Source: Sipunculus nudus (taxonomy: Eukaryota > Annelida > Sipuncula > Golfingiida > Sipunculidae). Taken from it: 64,000 nt of DNA. The notes below the pieces were generated by a model. It searched no databases and was not told the DNA's origin. It saw only the letters and a list, made by a program, of their open reading frames with translations. The DNA lies in NCBI GenBank assembly GCA_026874595.1, contig CM049322.1, positions 43,402,840-43,466,839 on the forward strand. The letters run 5' to 3'. Of the stretch, positions 34,102 to 47,929 are shown piece by piece. Position numbers and translations under genes: made by a program. Position 1 is the stretch's first letter; every line of letters starts with the position of its first letter.

Positions 34102-34104
<3 letters not shown>

Positions 34105-34141
<37 letters not shown>
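34105..34141. repeat. (AT)n microsatellite
   Basis: About 37 bases of AT dinucleotide 50 bases after the solo LTR. Confidence 0.9.
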
Positions 34142-34144
<3 letters not shown>

Positions 34145-35252
34145 TTCAGTAGGATTCTGTGTTAATAAGATATATACAAATATGTTTACATTTATTTTGT
34201 GGCGCTGTACTCTTGGCAAAAATGCATACATCAGTATGTTTAAGTTGGAGACCTTTTCAAGTGGTGATGTTTACATTAGCCAACCGGAATGGGACGCGTC
34301 GGCATTCAGATTTTCCTAGATCTTTGACTGGTTACATATATTATTGTTTTTAGACGTTAGAGGATAGAGGAAGATTAAAAAAAATGAATTAAATTTGTTT
34401 AAATTCATGGAAACTTCTCCTAAAGAATGAAACGGGATTATGCATACTTCGCCTGAGTAGTGGAGAATAATTTACGAAAAAAATAATAAATTTCATAGAG
34501 TATGCTTCGACAGCATTCATGCCAAATTTACCAAACAAAAAAATTTGGTCCATGAAACATATTTTATACATTGATAAACCTGTGGATCAATATTGCGGTG
34601 TAATATTAGTGACGCGATATTGTATATATAAACAGAAACGCATGCACGTGCTTTGTTGGATAGTTTGTGGTAATTTCAACATTTTGGTCAAGAATAACCT
34701 TGATGAATTGGGGGGATTAACCAATATTGCGTTCTGACATATGAAATGAGTGCCAAGGGATTGAGAATCACGTTTTACACATTCACTGACCATGCAAGTG
34801 GGCCAGGGACTGGGTCAAATATCAGGCCGACCATGCTTAAATCAGTCACTGACAGCAAGGGTATTCATGTACAAAATCAGCCTCCGCACAGGGTCAAGAT
34901 CTATTGAGTGAATGATATGACCCTGCAATTGTTTGTGCACACGAGACGCTACTTTGGCGGCTTCGAGACAACTACTGTATACAAACATGATAGACCGTAA
35001 TACTCCGCTGGAGGTCCAAGCTTTCCGGTCTTCTCTGAAGGCAGTTCGGCTGTTTTCGGTAGTAACCTCCACGAAATGTAATAATTACGCAAAAATCACT
35101 CCTAATGTGTACATTAAAATTATTTATTCGCATATCGGCAAACTAGGTCACTGCGGTAACAATTACCTTTCGAATGAGGTATAGCACAGTTTCATACGCA
35201 ACGCATTTCAGAGAACTTTGGGGACAAAAGTGTACCAAATTCACTGTATAAG

Positions 35253-35315
<63 letters not shown>

Positions 35316-38230
35316 CAATTAGAAAATCAATGAAATGTGAACGTTGAAAAACCTTTCATATGCTAGATAAAAATGTTATTTCAATAGAAAAGGAATTCTC
35401 AATATCTACTGCAACGGATGAACCGTTGTCTATTTCTATTTTATCTGTTAGCTAACAGAAAGAGTTTTGCACCATCCATCATAATTACACATTTAGACTG
35501 CAATCAATGCTGACTCTGTTTTCTTATATTCTCATTTTCTTTGATCGGTATGACGTCTTTGTGAAAGGGAAAACGGACTGAAGAAGCTTTGTGATGAGAA
35601 ATTAAGAGGGAAAATTGTTAATTTCCGTTTGAATTTCGCCCAGGCGTTTAATGCCTCCACGGTCGCAGTATTATGACGTTAAATTGTCATTGGTTTTTAC
35701 GGTAAATCAATATGGCTGTCCTATCATAACCCTGAGGGGGACACCGCGGGCGGTACGCCAAACAATCAGTTTTCAATACACTTTAGAAACTGCCTACATA
35801 AATAACGCCCCGAACGCACTATATGCCGATCGGCACGTCATACGTGGACTTTGTAAGCAGACGCCACTAATCCCAGTGGGTTTCAGCCATTCAGGGAAGT
35901 CCTTTGAGTACTGGCTACTAAGGGCAAGGCATTGAGAAGTGAGAATTACTACAAAGTAAATTATAGGACTTGGGACTGACATTTAATCGATCTGTCCATG
36001 TTCAAAGAGTCCCCATAACACGCTCTCATACAAGCTGGCTATATCCGTTTTTATCCATTTTAGCCCCGGACATCTCCTCACTTACAAGAATTTCAAAACT
36101 ATAATATCTTGGCATTTACATGTATTAACCGTACAAATATATATTCGATATTCAGACTAATGATGTGTTTTGAATAATCATGATATTATACTTGAGACTT
36201 TCGGTGTTATGTTAGTCATATAAAAATATGCCGTCGACGTTGCGTAACACTTGTAATATTCTCTTAAAGATCAAATATCTTGATAGACATGATGAATGAA
36301 AGTTTATATTATTCTAAACCCAAATTCAAAAGATAAAAGCGTTAACACTTTAATTTTTTATTTTCATGGTTTTTTTTCCAAATTCTCTTTTTAATGTCAT
36401 TTTTTTCTCGTTTGTTCTATTCTTGAATATAACCCTATGGTTGGTTGGCGAATCACTATAACCAGTGTTCACCGGCCTTACCCTTGAAACAGGACAGTTT
36501 ACAGGGCCTGTACATACACAGAAAATATGTGATGGGTTTATACAACTCGAAATCTATTGCTAATCTTATATATCAGAAATACATTTTTTTTTCATTTGTT
36601 ACCTGGAGTTCTAAATAATCATTAAACAAGCTTTCTTGCTAAGAAGACCATCTTTGTAAGGCTGAGTTCACGATGTCCATGTTCTCGGATTACGTGTTAT
36701 GTGCCCACTATCACGACATAGGGTCACGTGGTCTTCTCGCTGGGTTGGTAGAAACGCAGACAGGTTCATATTGATATCTTATTTTATTTGTAAAACAACA
36801 GCTTGACAGATTATATTATTTTTATTACCAAACATGTTTTACCAACATAGCTTATTCAGCTGATTTGATGTTTTTCGATATGGTTCTCGGACTAATTGAC
36901 TATTCATGTTATACAATATATTATAAAACTTATAATATACAGGTTAGATATGACAAATAAGGTTATCTCAAATATTATCGGAATAAAAAGTTTAGAATGC
37001 AGTATGAAAAAAAATTAATTATTCTGCTATACACACTAAAAATATAAAGTTCATATCTAAATCTCATGTAATTATTAAAATCTAAAAAAATAAACAGCTA
37101 AAACCTGTCACTCCTTCGATTAGGTAAAATAAAAATTATATTTCGCTTAACTCTAAATAAGATATGAGCTATTCTCTTGTTTTCTTGGAGCATTATATGG
37201 TATACCCGAAGTTGAAGCGATTAAAAGACGAAGAATTAATAAATTTGATGCTGTTGCTTGCTGCAAATTCAAAAGAATGAGGCCTAGTGCATCTTAGAAA
37301 TAGTTTTATACCAATCCTATAATTAATCGCACCCCTACTACACCAGGTTTTGTTCTCTATTACCAGAAAGTACGAAAAATTGCACGTATACATATTAAAA
37401 ATGCGAAACTAAAACGTATTTGAAGTTGCCTTGTTTGATGGGCCTGACTAACCCTTCTGTTTCAATATCCACAGAAAAAGTTCATCTTAGTCACAAAGTG
37501 CTTTTGCTCACCGAGCGGAGAAGAATTGAAACAAGGTCTAGTGTCATCTATGGATGGCGGGCTTGGTTGACCTAAATGCCTCAATGGAGAGAGAAACTAT
37601 CCCCCGAGAGCTACCAGCGACACGTACCTGCCTTTTCTAGGAATCCGCTATCCAGTTTAAGTGAGGCGCTGGATTTTTCCCCAACCTTTCCAGAGGCACT
37701 TCTAGGGCTAATGTCAAATGGTATGAATATGAGTCATTCTAAAGGCCTTTGTTAAATTTACATATGCGATGTTGAAACTAATTAACTGAGCTTGATACCA
37801 GTGATGTTAAACAAATTAGTAAATTGCTGGCGGCATATAAAATTTTGCGACATGTGACATTTGGGATTTTGTTTTTATGCAAAATGGTATTCAGCGTGAG
37901 TGTTTTAGAGAACCTTGGAGAACTAAACCTGTCAGGGTTCGGCGGGAGCAAAGGGTTGCGAAACGAAAGAATTCAGAGGACAACGTCCAGGCGGGAATTT
38001 AACTGTGGAGATAATCTGGTGACAATAGAACGCGTATCGGCTGGTTTTAGAGCTTTTATGCTTTTGAGCTTTTTCTAATTCCTGAAATAAGGATGCAAAA
38101 TATGAATAGTTTGAGTGTACAATCAGGATAGGTTACGATCTATTCACGAACGGATATGGCCGTTCAGCGGGAATGTTTAGGGAGTAGGACGTATCCCGGT
38201 TTTTTTTCTAATTCTTAAAAAAGCAAGTTA
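34142..38230. other. Gene-free stretch with one (AT)n tract
   Basis: (AT)n at about 35258-35312. An open frame at 35651-35935 on the plus strand resembles no family I know. 37490-37700 is relatively GC-rich, complex DNA. No supported gene. Confidence 0.4.
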
Positions 38231-38236
38231 AAGACT

Positions 38237-38330
38237 ACCATTCGGCAAACATCGTTACCTTTCGGCAAACATCGTTACCATTCGGCAAACATCGTTACCA
38301 TTCTGTAGACACCGTTGCCCTTTAGCAAAC
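38237..38330. repeat. Short tandem repeat (TTCGGCAAACATCGTTACC)
   Basis: Three good and one or two degraded copies of a ~21-22-base unit. No coding potential. Confidence 0.8.
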
Positions 38331-41300
38331 TTTTCTGTCCTCTATAGATTGGAGAAATATGCCATGGAGTGCTCATCTCTTTTGTTAAGATGCTCTAAGG
38401 AAATTATTTAAACAAAGGCCATGGTTATAGAAAAAATGTTACAATGACCAGCGCATCTCATATACTACGACATTTCTAGGTAATGTAAACAAACACAATA
38501 ATCACACACACACATACACACACACGGACATACGTAAGATGCAACATGCCTAAAACGATGATCGATATTGTCCACCCTGTTATTCCTCATTTACCTCTAG
38601 ATAAATTGAAAATGAATATCTGGAATTATTAATTTCATGTGATGTTTGTTTTATTTAATTAAGGCCAAAGTTCAAGACATTTATATATTGATATGTCTTA
38701 AATGTGTTTCTCAATGTGCTCAATGATGGCCCTTTTCTTATGGAGAAAGTCGAACTAAAATCTGTTGTGCTTTTGATGTTTTAAAGTGCTTAGGACACGA
38801 ATGAGGCTCATAAAAAAAACATCCACGGACGGGTTTGTAACTTAAAAGCTTATGTAGTGCCACTTGCCATAGGAAATACGACTTTGAAATGTTAGCTGTT
38901 TCCGTAAAATACATTTTTTTCCATCATGATAGGGGAAATATATCATGTATGGCTTCAGACAACACGAAAGCAGAGAGTTTGGAAGATTGTCTAGGAGGAT
39001 ACATAAGACGAAATATCGATATCTAACTCTTTTATGATGCCAGCATGTGAAAAGCCATTCATTTTCAGTCACTATAAGCAAATCAGAAACGACGGACATG
39101 TAAAAGAAAACCGTTATGGGATATATGGACTCGAGAAAGGAAACCTTAAGGAGGCGTCGTTTCAAAGGATCTATCAGGCGAGCTTTACATTCCGGTAGTA
39201 CTTTATCTGCATCAAAATAGCGCCTCTTTTTTTTATTTTTCTTTGATAGAGCGATCAGCTTTTTATAGCTTGTGACGTTATCCAAGATATTTTATCACAG
39301 TTTGGAGAAGACATACAATCTTGACTTCAAAGACTGTTAAACTCTCGTTGTCAAGATACATCTTGGTTCTGTGTCTTTTCCAACGTGTCTAGAAAAAAAA
39401 TATCGTTTTTTTTCCAGGCTCCTCCGGATTCCTAGGCCTTCACCTCTACTAAAAACCAAACACCATCATCAATGTCATTGAGAGTGCTTGACATTTGTTA
39501 ACATAATAATTTGTACAATCCATGTGAGATTGAAGTTTGAAAACATTACTATAAATGAAGGTATTCATTGAACGCTTTCCCTTATTTTTTTATATTAATT
39601 CTTCATAATAACTCTACTAAGTGGTGAGCATCGGAGATTGAATGCAGTTTATTTTTTCACATTTTAACCGGGATATCTGGGATAAAGTGTGGTGTTTTAG
39701 CGATGATAAAACTTATTTTCATGAAAAAAAATCCACCTTCGATAATCAAAATGAAGTAAATCAATTAAAACAAAATCCTGTCTACAATTAATACTTTCCC
39801 CGGATTATGCACAAATACGGTCAGATGTTTTTGATACGCATATTCTTAATATAACTATCATCGGAAACGGAGTCCAGCTCCTCAGCTCTGGAACGGTCGC
39901 GCAAAAGCCCAATATTTCTTCCTCCGATTTGTTTAAAATTAACGGACATCAAGTACAAACATCCCATATATTCTGCTGAAAATCTTGCATTCAAGATCTT
40001 ACCATTTGACTTGAAGTCTGACATGAAACTAGGCGCAATGAATAATTATATATCTAAAGGACAAAATCAGAGCGTATCTGATTTTTTTAGGTGCTTTAAC
40101 AATGTCGGGATGTTACATTTCGGTGCCAACTAAAACGTTTATACTGAACGGTGAAAAGACGATTTCGAATTATAATGAGCAATATTAGTGTCAGATATGG
40201 TCTGGATATCGCGTTGTATCACGTATAAAACACAGAATTTGCTTTAAATCTGCCCCATCTACAATGGTAATATCTTGGGATACTTGAGAAGGTACCAGAT
40301 TAGTATGCAGAAATGGTTTAACACAGCTGTTACAACATAATGCAACTAAAAACTGCGTGTGTCCCAAGGCTTATACCAAAGTATTGAATTATTTATAGAA
40401 CATTCTCACCTCTAAGTAGAATCAGACACTCCATGTTAAAATATTCATCTTGAAATACAGTGTCTGACGCTTTTTGCTCGGAAGGCCATTCATTGAAGCA
40501 TCTCAACGGAAAGAAATACTTAAAACCTCGGGTTGCAGATTTTCTCGTGCTTCTGATAGACTTCTTTTGACCTTTATAGACGGTTTCGAGCAAATAATAG
40601 GTTTTTGAGTTTACATGCTGTCATGGTAAGAAAAGACATACATCCTATACCCACGTGTCAGATACAAGGATCTGCTGATAAAAAGTAACACATTAGCATT
40701 TCGCCAGAGGTCGGTTCTGCCCAAATGAACATTTTACGGTGAGGTATCATGGGACGGCCGTGGACAACATGCCTAAAATGTCAAACTTGAAAATTAAAAT
40801 GTCTTACATTTCTAGGAAACACCTTCTGCTTAAAACATAACACTTTTTCCATGAAGTCATTACCAAAACATATACATGATTATGTAATTTGTCTTGAAAC
40901 GATTCATATTCAAGGTATTTGAACGGATTACATTACTCTCTTCACTACACTTATACCCACGCCCCTGGTGTATTTAAAACCCCAAAAGTGCATGTGTGGT
41001 TGATTTTGGAAAACAATCGTGGTTTGGACGCGGTACCTGGCAAACCCCAAGGGATGGGCCAACTATGGAAAGTGCGTGATGTTGGTTAATTTCACGCATT
41101 TCAAAATACCCAGTAGTAAACTACACTGATAAATATAAAAATGAAAATTAGGCATTCTCCATCAGAAAAAAACGTACAATCCGAGAGGCAGCCTGTAAGG
41201 AAATAGAGGTAGGACAAGTTTATACATGCATGCAAGAAAGGCAGACGGTTACCTCAATTAACAAATTAACAAGGGCACATAAAATGCTCATCTTATGTCT

Positions 41301-42083
41301 TATATACTCTGACCTCCTTAAATATGCGTGAAATTTGTGGAAAATTCTATACAGGTGAAAAAAACTGTATTGGTTAATATTTCTTTTGAGTTTCATCAAA
41401 GTCCATCAACTTCCTAATTGTTTATTGCGGCGACACCACAAAGAAACTTTGTGACCTCTTACCTCATTAAATATGCGTTGATTTTCCCTCTAATCGAATT
41501 CTTGTGAAAATTAATCGAAGCCCGGCAACACTAAAGGTTAACGGATAGACAGACCGTGGGCATACAATAATACGTCCCGTCATAGACAAGCGTAGAAAAA
41601 TTAGAGATGATCTCTGTTATGGTTTTGGTGTAGCTACCTCCGCTAGATGTCGCGGGTCTGATCATGTATGAAACCGTTATCACAAGCAAACCGACGAAGA
41701 AAGCAGTGGCTAGTAGTGTAGATTTGATCAAAAGCAATAATCATTCCGCATCTATATACAAAACTTGATTAAACTTCATACTTTAATATATACCTTGTTC
41801 GACTTCATGTTCGCGAGTTTAATGATTTTTATTTGTGATTGTTCTATTTTCGAGATCATTTTTTACTACACATAGCATATCCATTATTTCCTTGGTTATG
41901 TAAAAAGCGTGCTTTGGGAACGAATAGAACTTTTTGTTTCTAATGGGCAGATAAAATGAATGATCTGCTTTTATTAATAATTTAGTTATTTGATTTACAG
42001 GAAACATAAAATAGCCAAGAACATGAAACTATAACATTTGACAAACTTCGTGTATGCCAAAAATCAGATCAGATTTTATCTGT
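38331..42083. other. Gene-free stretch
   Basis: AT-rich, open frames short and unsupported. 41310-41525 has two diverged tandem-like segments that both contain GACCTC...TTAAATATGCGT. Confidence 0.4.
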
Positions 42084-42200
42084 TACTACTACTACTACTA
42101 CTACTACTACCACTACTACTACTCAGTTTCATATATATATATATACATGAGAGAGTAGTGGTAGTAGTAGTAGTAAGAGTAATAGTAGTAGTAGTAGCAG
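42084..42200. repeat. (ACT)n ... (AGT)n inverted trinucleotide repeat
   Basis: About 40 bases of ACT triplets (42084-42123), a 30-base AT-rich spacer, then about 48 bases of imperfect AGT/GTA triplets (42153-42200). The two arms are reverse complements, so the locus can fold into a long hairpin. Confidence 0.88.
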
Positions 42201-43608
42201 AAATAGTATAAGATTAAAAATAAACACGGCAAAGAACATATCCTCCGTCAAAGGGTTAAACGTATAAATCGGAGCAGTGCTAAAGCACAGTTAGTGGACT
42301 CCACACAGTGAATGCGTTTGATGCTGAGCTTTTGAACGTTTGGACCTCTGCCCCCCTGTCGGCTCGTCTAGGCGCCTGTGTCTGTCTTGTTAGCTACTGG
42401 CTTAATGCCCTGTGATCTAGCCCTGACAGACGGTGCTTGGATCAGGAATAAATTGTTTATTCATACAACCCCTCCTGGGCTAACCCTGGCCCTTTGGCAC
42501 TGAAACTGTACCCTGAATTTAATAAATATCGTTCATTTGAACTCTCCAAAAGAGCACTTACGACCCATTCTCTTGAGTACAAATAGGATGTATTAAATAA
42601 ATCTAGGGCCTGTGTATTCGGAAGTTATTGATATTCGCCTTCTCTGTTAACCCAATATATTTTGTTCCTTTCTTACTTGCCTTGAGAAGAGTACAAAATT
42701 ATTTAAACATTTTTACAGTTACAAAACTAACACCAGGAAAAACTAGATTTTTGTATTCTAATGAATACTTATTGGGGCCGAATTCCCAGGTAAATTCATG
42801 TATAACTTAAGAGACTGTACATTTGTGAATTTTCCTTGATGATGTTTCCGAATCCCGATCATGTGATCCACATCAAAATATAATCTATTTCTTGTTGGCC
42901 AATACCTGAAATGTCTTGAACATCTTGTGAAATTTCGTTTATGAATGCGTGAGTTATTTTGGGAACAAACAAACAAATACAAATAAACACACATTCGTGT
43001 GGACTACTTGGATATACGCCACAAAAATTGAAAATATATTTTTGTGACTCTCGTACTTTGGAGATAAGTTTTAATCCCTCTTCTTCCGGCGAAGCACTCA
43101 ACGAGAGGAGGTACGCTGCTGAAGGCCAATATGACGTCACATTAGGTATTTTCATACGCCGGGACAGGAATCGCAGACGCACACAAATACAATCACCCGA
43201 ACGGGAATGAACGCATACCAATTAACCCGGCGGAGGCCACTGCATTATATATCGGTATGACTCATGTCTCATATATAGGTACTTGTGTGACCCAGGCGAC
43301 CAGCCGAGTTCATGACCAGTTAGGAAGTGATGAAATTTGCTTTGGATCGAGGTATTTATCATTCCATTGCCTGCTCCCGGAACAGACCGGCTAACCGATG
43401 GAGAACTGGCCTATAAAAAGACTACGGTATTTTTTCGTTCACCGACGTCAGCGTCGTTAGTACTGTACTTACTTTAGAGTGGCATTCAGCAGGGAGGCGA
43501 AAATGGTCAAAACATTGCAGTTTTGATCTTTTTCAAGGACGTGTGATCAAGAAAAAAGCTCCTATAATGTGCTCCTAATCCTGTGATCAATAATAAAAGT
43601 CCCCTCCC
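42201..43608. other. Complex non-coding DNA; promoter-like motif near 43412
   Basis: 42240-42500 and 42990-43480 are less AT-rich than their surroundings. TATAAAAAG at 43412-43420 with a TCAG about 35 bases on could be a core promoter, but no exon follows that I can recognise. Confidence 0.25.
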
Positions 43609-43677
<69 letters not shown>

Positions 43678-43683
43678 CATAAA

Positions 43684-43720
<37 letters not shown>
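43609..43720. repeat. Double (AT)n microsatellite
   Basis: (AT)n at 43613-43663, a GT run, then (AT)n at about 43688-43720. A further (AT)n lies at about 43934-43962. The open frame here is an artefact. Confidence 0.92.
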
Positions 43721-43721
<1 letters not shown>

Positions 43722-43931
43722 TTGTCTTAATGATATATTATCTAATGATTATCTGTACGAGTTTGCCCTCGCCTGATTTTCTACATTATTTCCCTTCATT
43801 CGGTAATCGCACAAGTCACCTATCAACGGTCTCCAAGTGATAAAAACCGATGAATTTCACAATATAAAGAATACTGGCCGAGTCGTGCTTAAGTTACATC
43901 TGAATCTACACTTCTCAGTTCACTTGTTTAG

Positions 43932-43967
<36 letters not shown>

Positions 43968-44279
43968 AAACAACAACGGGTAAAGCGGACCACCAGTGAT
44001 CGCTGCCCATGTCAACAGGCCCCATGAAAAACCGATACCGAACAAATCCGGCCTATCTGACCCACGGCAAGTAGGGGTAGTGTGCTAGTATTTTGTAACA
44101 CTCAGAGCCTAGTTCTAACCACAAGTACAGAATTAAACTTTATCTAATTCTATTAGTGGACTATTGACATTGATCAGTATGCGGTCTTGAACAATAATGT
44201 AAAATTTTGGTCATAACTATTCAAACTTAGGAAATTTTCTTTCGACTGTAGCACCAGAATAAAACACGGAAGCAATGAA

Positions 44280-44640
44280 AACTGCTTTCACACTGGAATC
44301 CAATACTTGTTTATAGTCCTGGGGTTAAACAGGATTCTAATAACGTAAATACGGATCTCATCAGATCCGAAGTGCCTCGTTTCCTCCGACAGATGTACAT
44401 TCATGAATTTGAGCAAAGGAACACATGAGAGCAATCTCATGAAACCAAGGTGATTAATTATTTCCAATTATTCAACCTGACACCTTTTTCTCAGAAAAAG
44501 CTCATAGAGGTTTTCAAATGTAGAGCCCATTAAAGTCCCATTCATTCTCACTTTCTGTGATGGAAGATGAGGGAACATTGACATTTGCGCCATCAGCAGC
44601 CAAGGGAATAATCTCATCGCTGCAGGAGAAAGGTCACGCA
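44280..44640 (+). repeat. Local non-coding module M, copy 1
   Basis: Contains GGTGATTAATTATTTCC, then AGCCCATTAAAGTCCCATTC, ATTCTCACTTT, GGAAGATGAGG and TTTGCGCCATCAGC. The same words in the same order occur in copies near 46.6, 50.3, 52.6 and 53.0 kb. No coding frame. Confidence 0.55.
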
Positions 44641-44854
44641 ATGTGTCTTCTTTTCTGCACTTTCGTAATATATAACTATCACGGCATTTCCTATTAAATA
44701 TTATGCTAGTAACTCTAGAGAAAGCAGAGAATACAAGACAGAATAGAAAGGGAGAAAATTTAAATATTAAATAATCTTTTTTTTTTTTACTTCCTTTTAA
44801 CATTAACAAACATGACCTCCCGCCATGTGTTGAAGAAATGAAAAACAATAAATA

Positions 44855-45000
44855 CCTCCGCAAGGAGGTTATGCGTTCATCCCCGTTTGTGTATGTGTCT
44901 TTGTGTGTGTGTGTGTTTTGTTCACGACGAATGAATGCAAAGACGAGTTTTGGAGCATTCCACAGCAGGGATCCACTAATGGCAGAGACTTACATTCCTT
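44855..45000 (+). repeat. AGGAGGTTATG-type interspersed repeat, partial copy
   Basis: ACCTCCGCAAGGAGGTTATG, then GTTCATCCCCGTTTGTG, a GT-rich stretch and TTGTTCACGAC. Related to the copies at 54.2 kb and (inverted) 19.3 kb. Confidence 0.65.
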
Positions 45001-45239
45001 AGCATGCGGATTACTAGTTTTCATTTTGTATTTTTCCTACTTTCGTCATGGTAATTGCCATCTTCACATTTATTCCTACAAAAAATAAAACGGAGAAGAA
45101 AAACCGCTAACATACTTACTTCAAAAACCAGAATGACCCTGATTTATAGGGAGATAATATTAGCTTTCTGTTTCGTACTAAATAGTTGCCATCTCCTGGA
45201 AGTGAATGTGGCAAACTGGCATTTACACAGACTGAATAA

Positions 45240-45400
45240 TGTAATCCTTTACAACAAGTGGCTTATTTTGCTGACTCTGCCAGAGTCCCTTTCAGTCAGT
45301 GAGCCTTTCAAATTGTTTTGGGGCAGGCCGCCGTCACCTGGTCGTCTGTTCCTGTCTGGGAGATAACCAGAACAAACCATCCACAGACGTGAAGTCTTCG
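45240..45400 (+). repeat. Local non-coding module B, copy 1
   Basis: GTGGCTTATTTTGCTGACTC, CAGTCAGTGAGCCTTTCAAA, TTTTGGGGCAGG, then GATAACCAGAACAAACCATC and CCACAGACGT. Aligns with copies at 48.25, 49.3 and 52.1 kb. Confidence 0.55.
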
Positions 45401-45556
45401 TATTTTTCCTAGCATGGTAAACTTGTGATCACCTTGAAACCTAATCACGCCAAATCCAGACTTGATTAAGTATTATTAATTACTTAGAGTGAAATGATTG
45501 TCGATCTCTTGTTTGTGCAGCTGCATCTCCTATTAACAGTGTGTACGTACCTGGTA

Positions 45557-45645
45557 CAGTAAATCCTCGCTTAACGACCGCATCAGAATAGCGACCAACT
45601 TGAAAATAAAGACTTTCTTATCGAGGTCCCAGTGATGGTAATGAC
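45557..45645 (+). mobile_element. pogo-like MITE, partial
   Basis: TA then CAGTAAATCCTCGCTTAACG, followed by AGCGACCAACTTG and TTATCGAGGTCCCA. This matches the left half of the complete element at 51596. No matching right end was found. Confidence 0.6.
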
Positions 45646-46599
45646 ATCTAATTTTTTTTGTACTTTACTTTAGACAGCCACTGAATCCTAATATAAACTC
45701 GCCAATCTAAATTGTGCAAATCACAATACAGCATAAGTTGATACCTTAGGCAATGAAGTAATTACTGATGTATGGCTTTTTTCGCGATTTTAACATTTCC
45801 ATTGTTTCGCGGCGGTTTTTTTTTCGCGATCTCACCTGCAAATTCCATGATAGTATATGGACTGTTTTGGCGTGCATGAGTACGACCCGGGATAGTTTTT
45901 CCTTGAGATTAATGTGTGTACAAAGGATTTACTATTTGAGGAGAGTCCGGGAGATTATCGAACGGTTGGAAATTCTATTCCGATATTGATTGATAATTCA
46001 ACTTTTCATTTCGTTTCACGAGGTGTCATATTAAGATTTACATGTCCATTTTCATTGTTGCTATTATATATACTCATTATATTATATCATGCGTTCTTTA
46101 ACTGTACAACAAAGACCTGTCGATGGAATTGTACTGCATTTCATATTTAGACATGGGCTTACCTATGCACAATAATTATGTAACACATTTACGAGTAGGA
46201 TTAGGACTAGAAGTTAATGCGTTTTACGCCTAATCAAATGATACAGTGTTTAGTGTGCCTCAAACGCAAGTCTGGGAAACTAGATAGAAATCACTGTAAT
46301 CTCATAATGAATGGCAATTTACGTGCATTCTTGATATAAGACTTTATAGTAATATAATTTCTCTTACCATATGAAGATGTCGTTTTTAGCTTTCATTAGA
46401 CAATGCCTTGCAGAAGCCATAAAGTTAACCTTTAACATTTCCAGAGGATATTGACGTAAATATAAAGTGTATGATATATTCATTTTATTTACCTTTGAAC
46501 CATTCCAACTTAAACATTTAAAATCCTTCCGCCTAAACAAGTGCTCACAATTACAACAGAGAAAAGCACGTGCAATTTCTTTTTCACAGCAATCCAAGA

Positions 46600-47040
46600 G
46601 AATTCGATTTCACAGAGTGGGATTTTCAGTGATTTAATTAACTGAAATATGAATCTCCTCGGAGTCGAAGGGCGTCGTTTTCTCCAAAGAAGAAGAGTCA
46701 TGAAAATGAAATAAAAGAAACAAAGAAAGCTCCTTCTCAAAAGATCCATTGATTAATTATCTTAAATAATACTGCAAGACTTCTTTCAAATGGAAAAGTT
46801 CAAAGAAATGTATTCAATAAACATCCATTAAGATTCCATTTAATCTTGCCTTTAACAGAACTTAACTTTGGGGAGACGGGGCGAAATTGGCATTTCCCAT
46901 CAAAATTACATCTCTTCGCACGACCTAAAATGGACAAGAAACGTATCATCTTTCTTGTTGAAGAAATAAAACGTTAATGACATTTCCTCGGCATTATGGT
47001 TTGTAGCAAAGGCTGGCATTAACGACCTCGGGAAATTTGA
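46600..47040 (+). repeat. Local non-coding module M, copy 2
   Basis: CGTTTTCTCCAAAGAAGAAG, ATTGATTAATTATCTT, ATTCAATAAACATCCATTAA, TTCCATTTAATCTTGCC, then AACGTTAATGACATTTCC. Corresponds block by block to the copy at 52.56 kb. Confidence 0.55.
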
Positions 47041-47169
47041 CTGAAGAGGCAAGTTTTGGCTCTCTTATTATTCTTTTCCCACGTCCGTTGTGCCATTTGT
47101 GTTTACTTTATATGAACCCAATATACTCCTACCGAGACCTCCTGCTTTGTTCACCGTTGCTTATTTATT

Positions 47170-47455
47170 ATTGCTTCCACCGGGAGGGTATGTATTAATC
47201 CCGGTTCGTGTGTCATGAAAGGAATTGCATGAAGTTTTCAAGGTATTTTTGGAAAGTGCCAATGCAGAATCGATTTTATTTTGGCATATGATCCGGATTC
47301 AGGAAAGTCATTAAGGATTATTCACAAATTTACAGTCACATATGCATGAATGAACCTGTAAATATGAGCCGAATTAGTGAATGCGAACACGGTTTGAAAA
47401 TGTAGGAAACCCTTCCCATCCTACAATCCCACATGGCGGAGAGTTACATTTTATG
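47170..47455 (+). repeat. Interspersed repeat (TATGATCCGGATT family), copy 2
   Basis: TCCACCGGGAGGGTATGTAT, CATGAAAGGAATTG, GGCATATGATCCGGATTCAG, and a CACATGGCGGAG end. Homologous to 29.77-30.06 kb and, at the ends, to 54.2 kb. Confidence 0.6.
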
Positions 47456-47929
47456 AAATGTAGATTTCTAGATTTCTTTATGCCCCCCCCCCCCCCACAC
47501 ACACACAACCGTACACCCGCAAACACTATATATATATAAAGCCCTTTTTCCGTCAATACACAACAGTTACACCTAAATGCCGACCTTAAATCAAATTAGA
47601 ATGGCACTTAATGGAGCGCTTACCTCCAATGAAGCTTAAAAATAATGCTGGATCCGGCTTTTTTTATCCGGTTGCAAACCGACATGGGCGAATACTTAAC
47701 CTCTTTGGCAGATCTGCAGAGAAAGTGCTGCGAAATGTATGTCAATATAGGTCTTTTTTACTTTTTTTGGGGGTTGTATGCTTTTTATTTCTAGTTTAAT
47801 AAGGTAAGAACATCTGCAGATTCTACTCTGGTATCGGATTACTTGAAAAAGCAGCTGGACACCCTTCATTAATCAGTTAATATCCGGGTGTGAACCAGGC
47901 CCAGTGACCTCTGCACCTGCGTGCCCAGG

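Noticed and set aside
38842-39285. 147-residue minus-strand ORF
   Set aside because: Longest unexplained ORF on this side, but no motif or signal I can identify, and chance frames of this length are expected in 64 kb.
41531-41737. Signal-peptide-like small ORF on the minus strand
   Set aside because: The hydrophobic start lies after a TTG, with an in-frame stop just upstream and no ATG before the hydrophobic stretch. No splice structure or homologue recognised.
43583-43840. Ile-Tyr repeat ORF
   Set aside because: Translation of (AT)n microsatellites, as at 14900.
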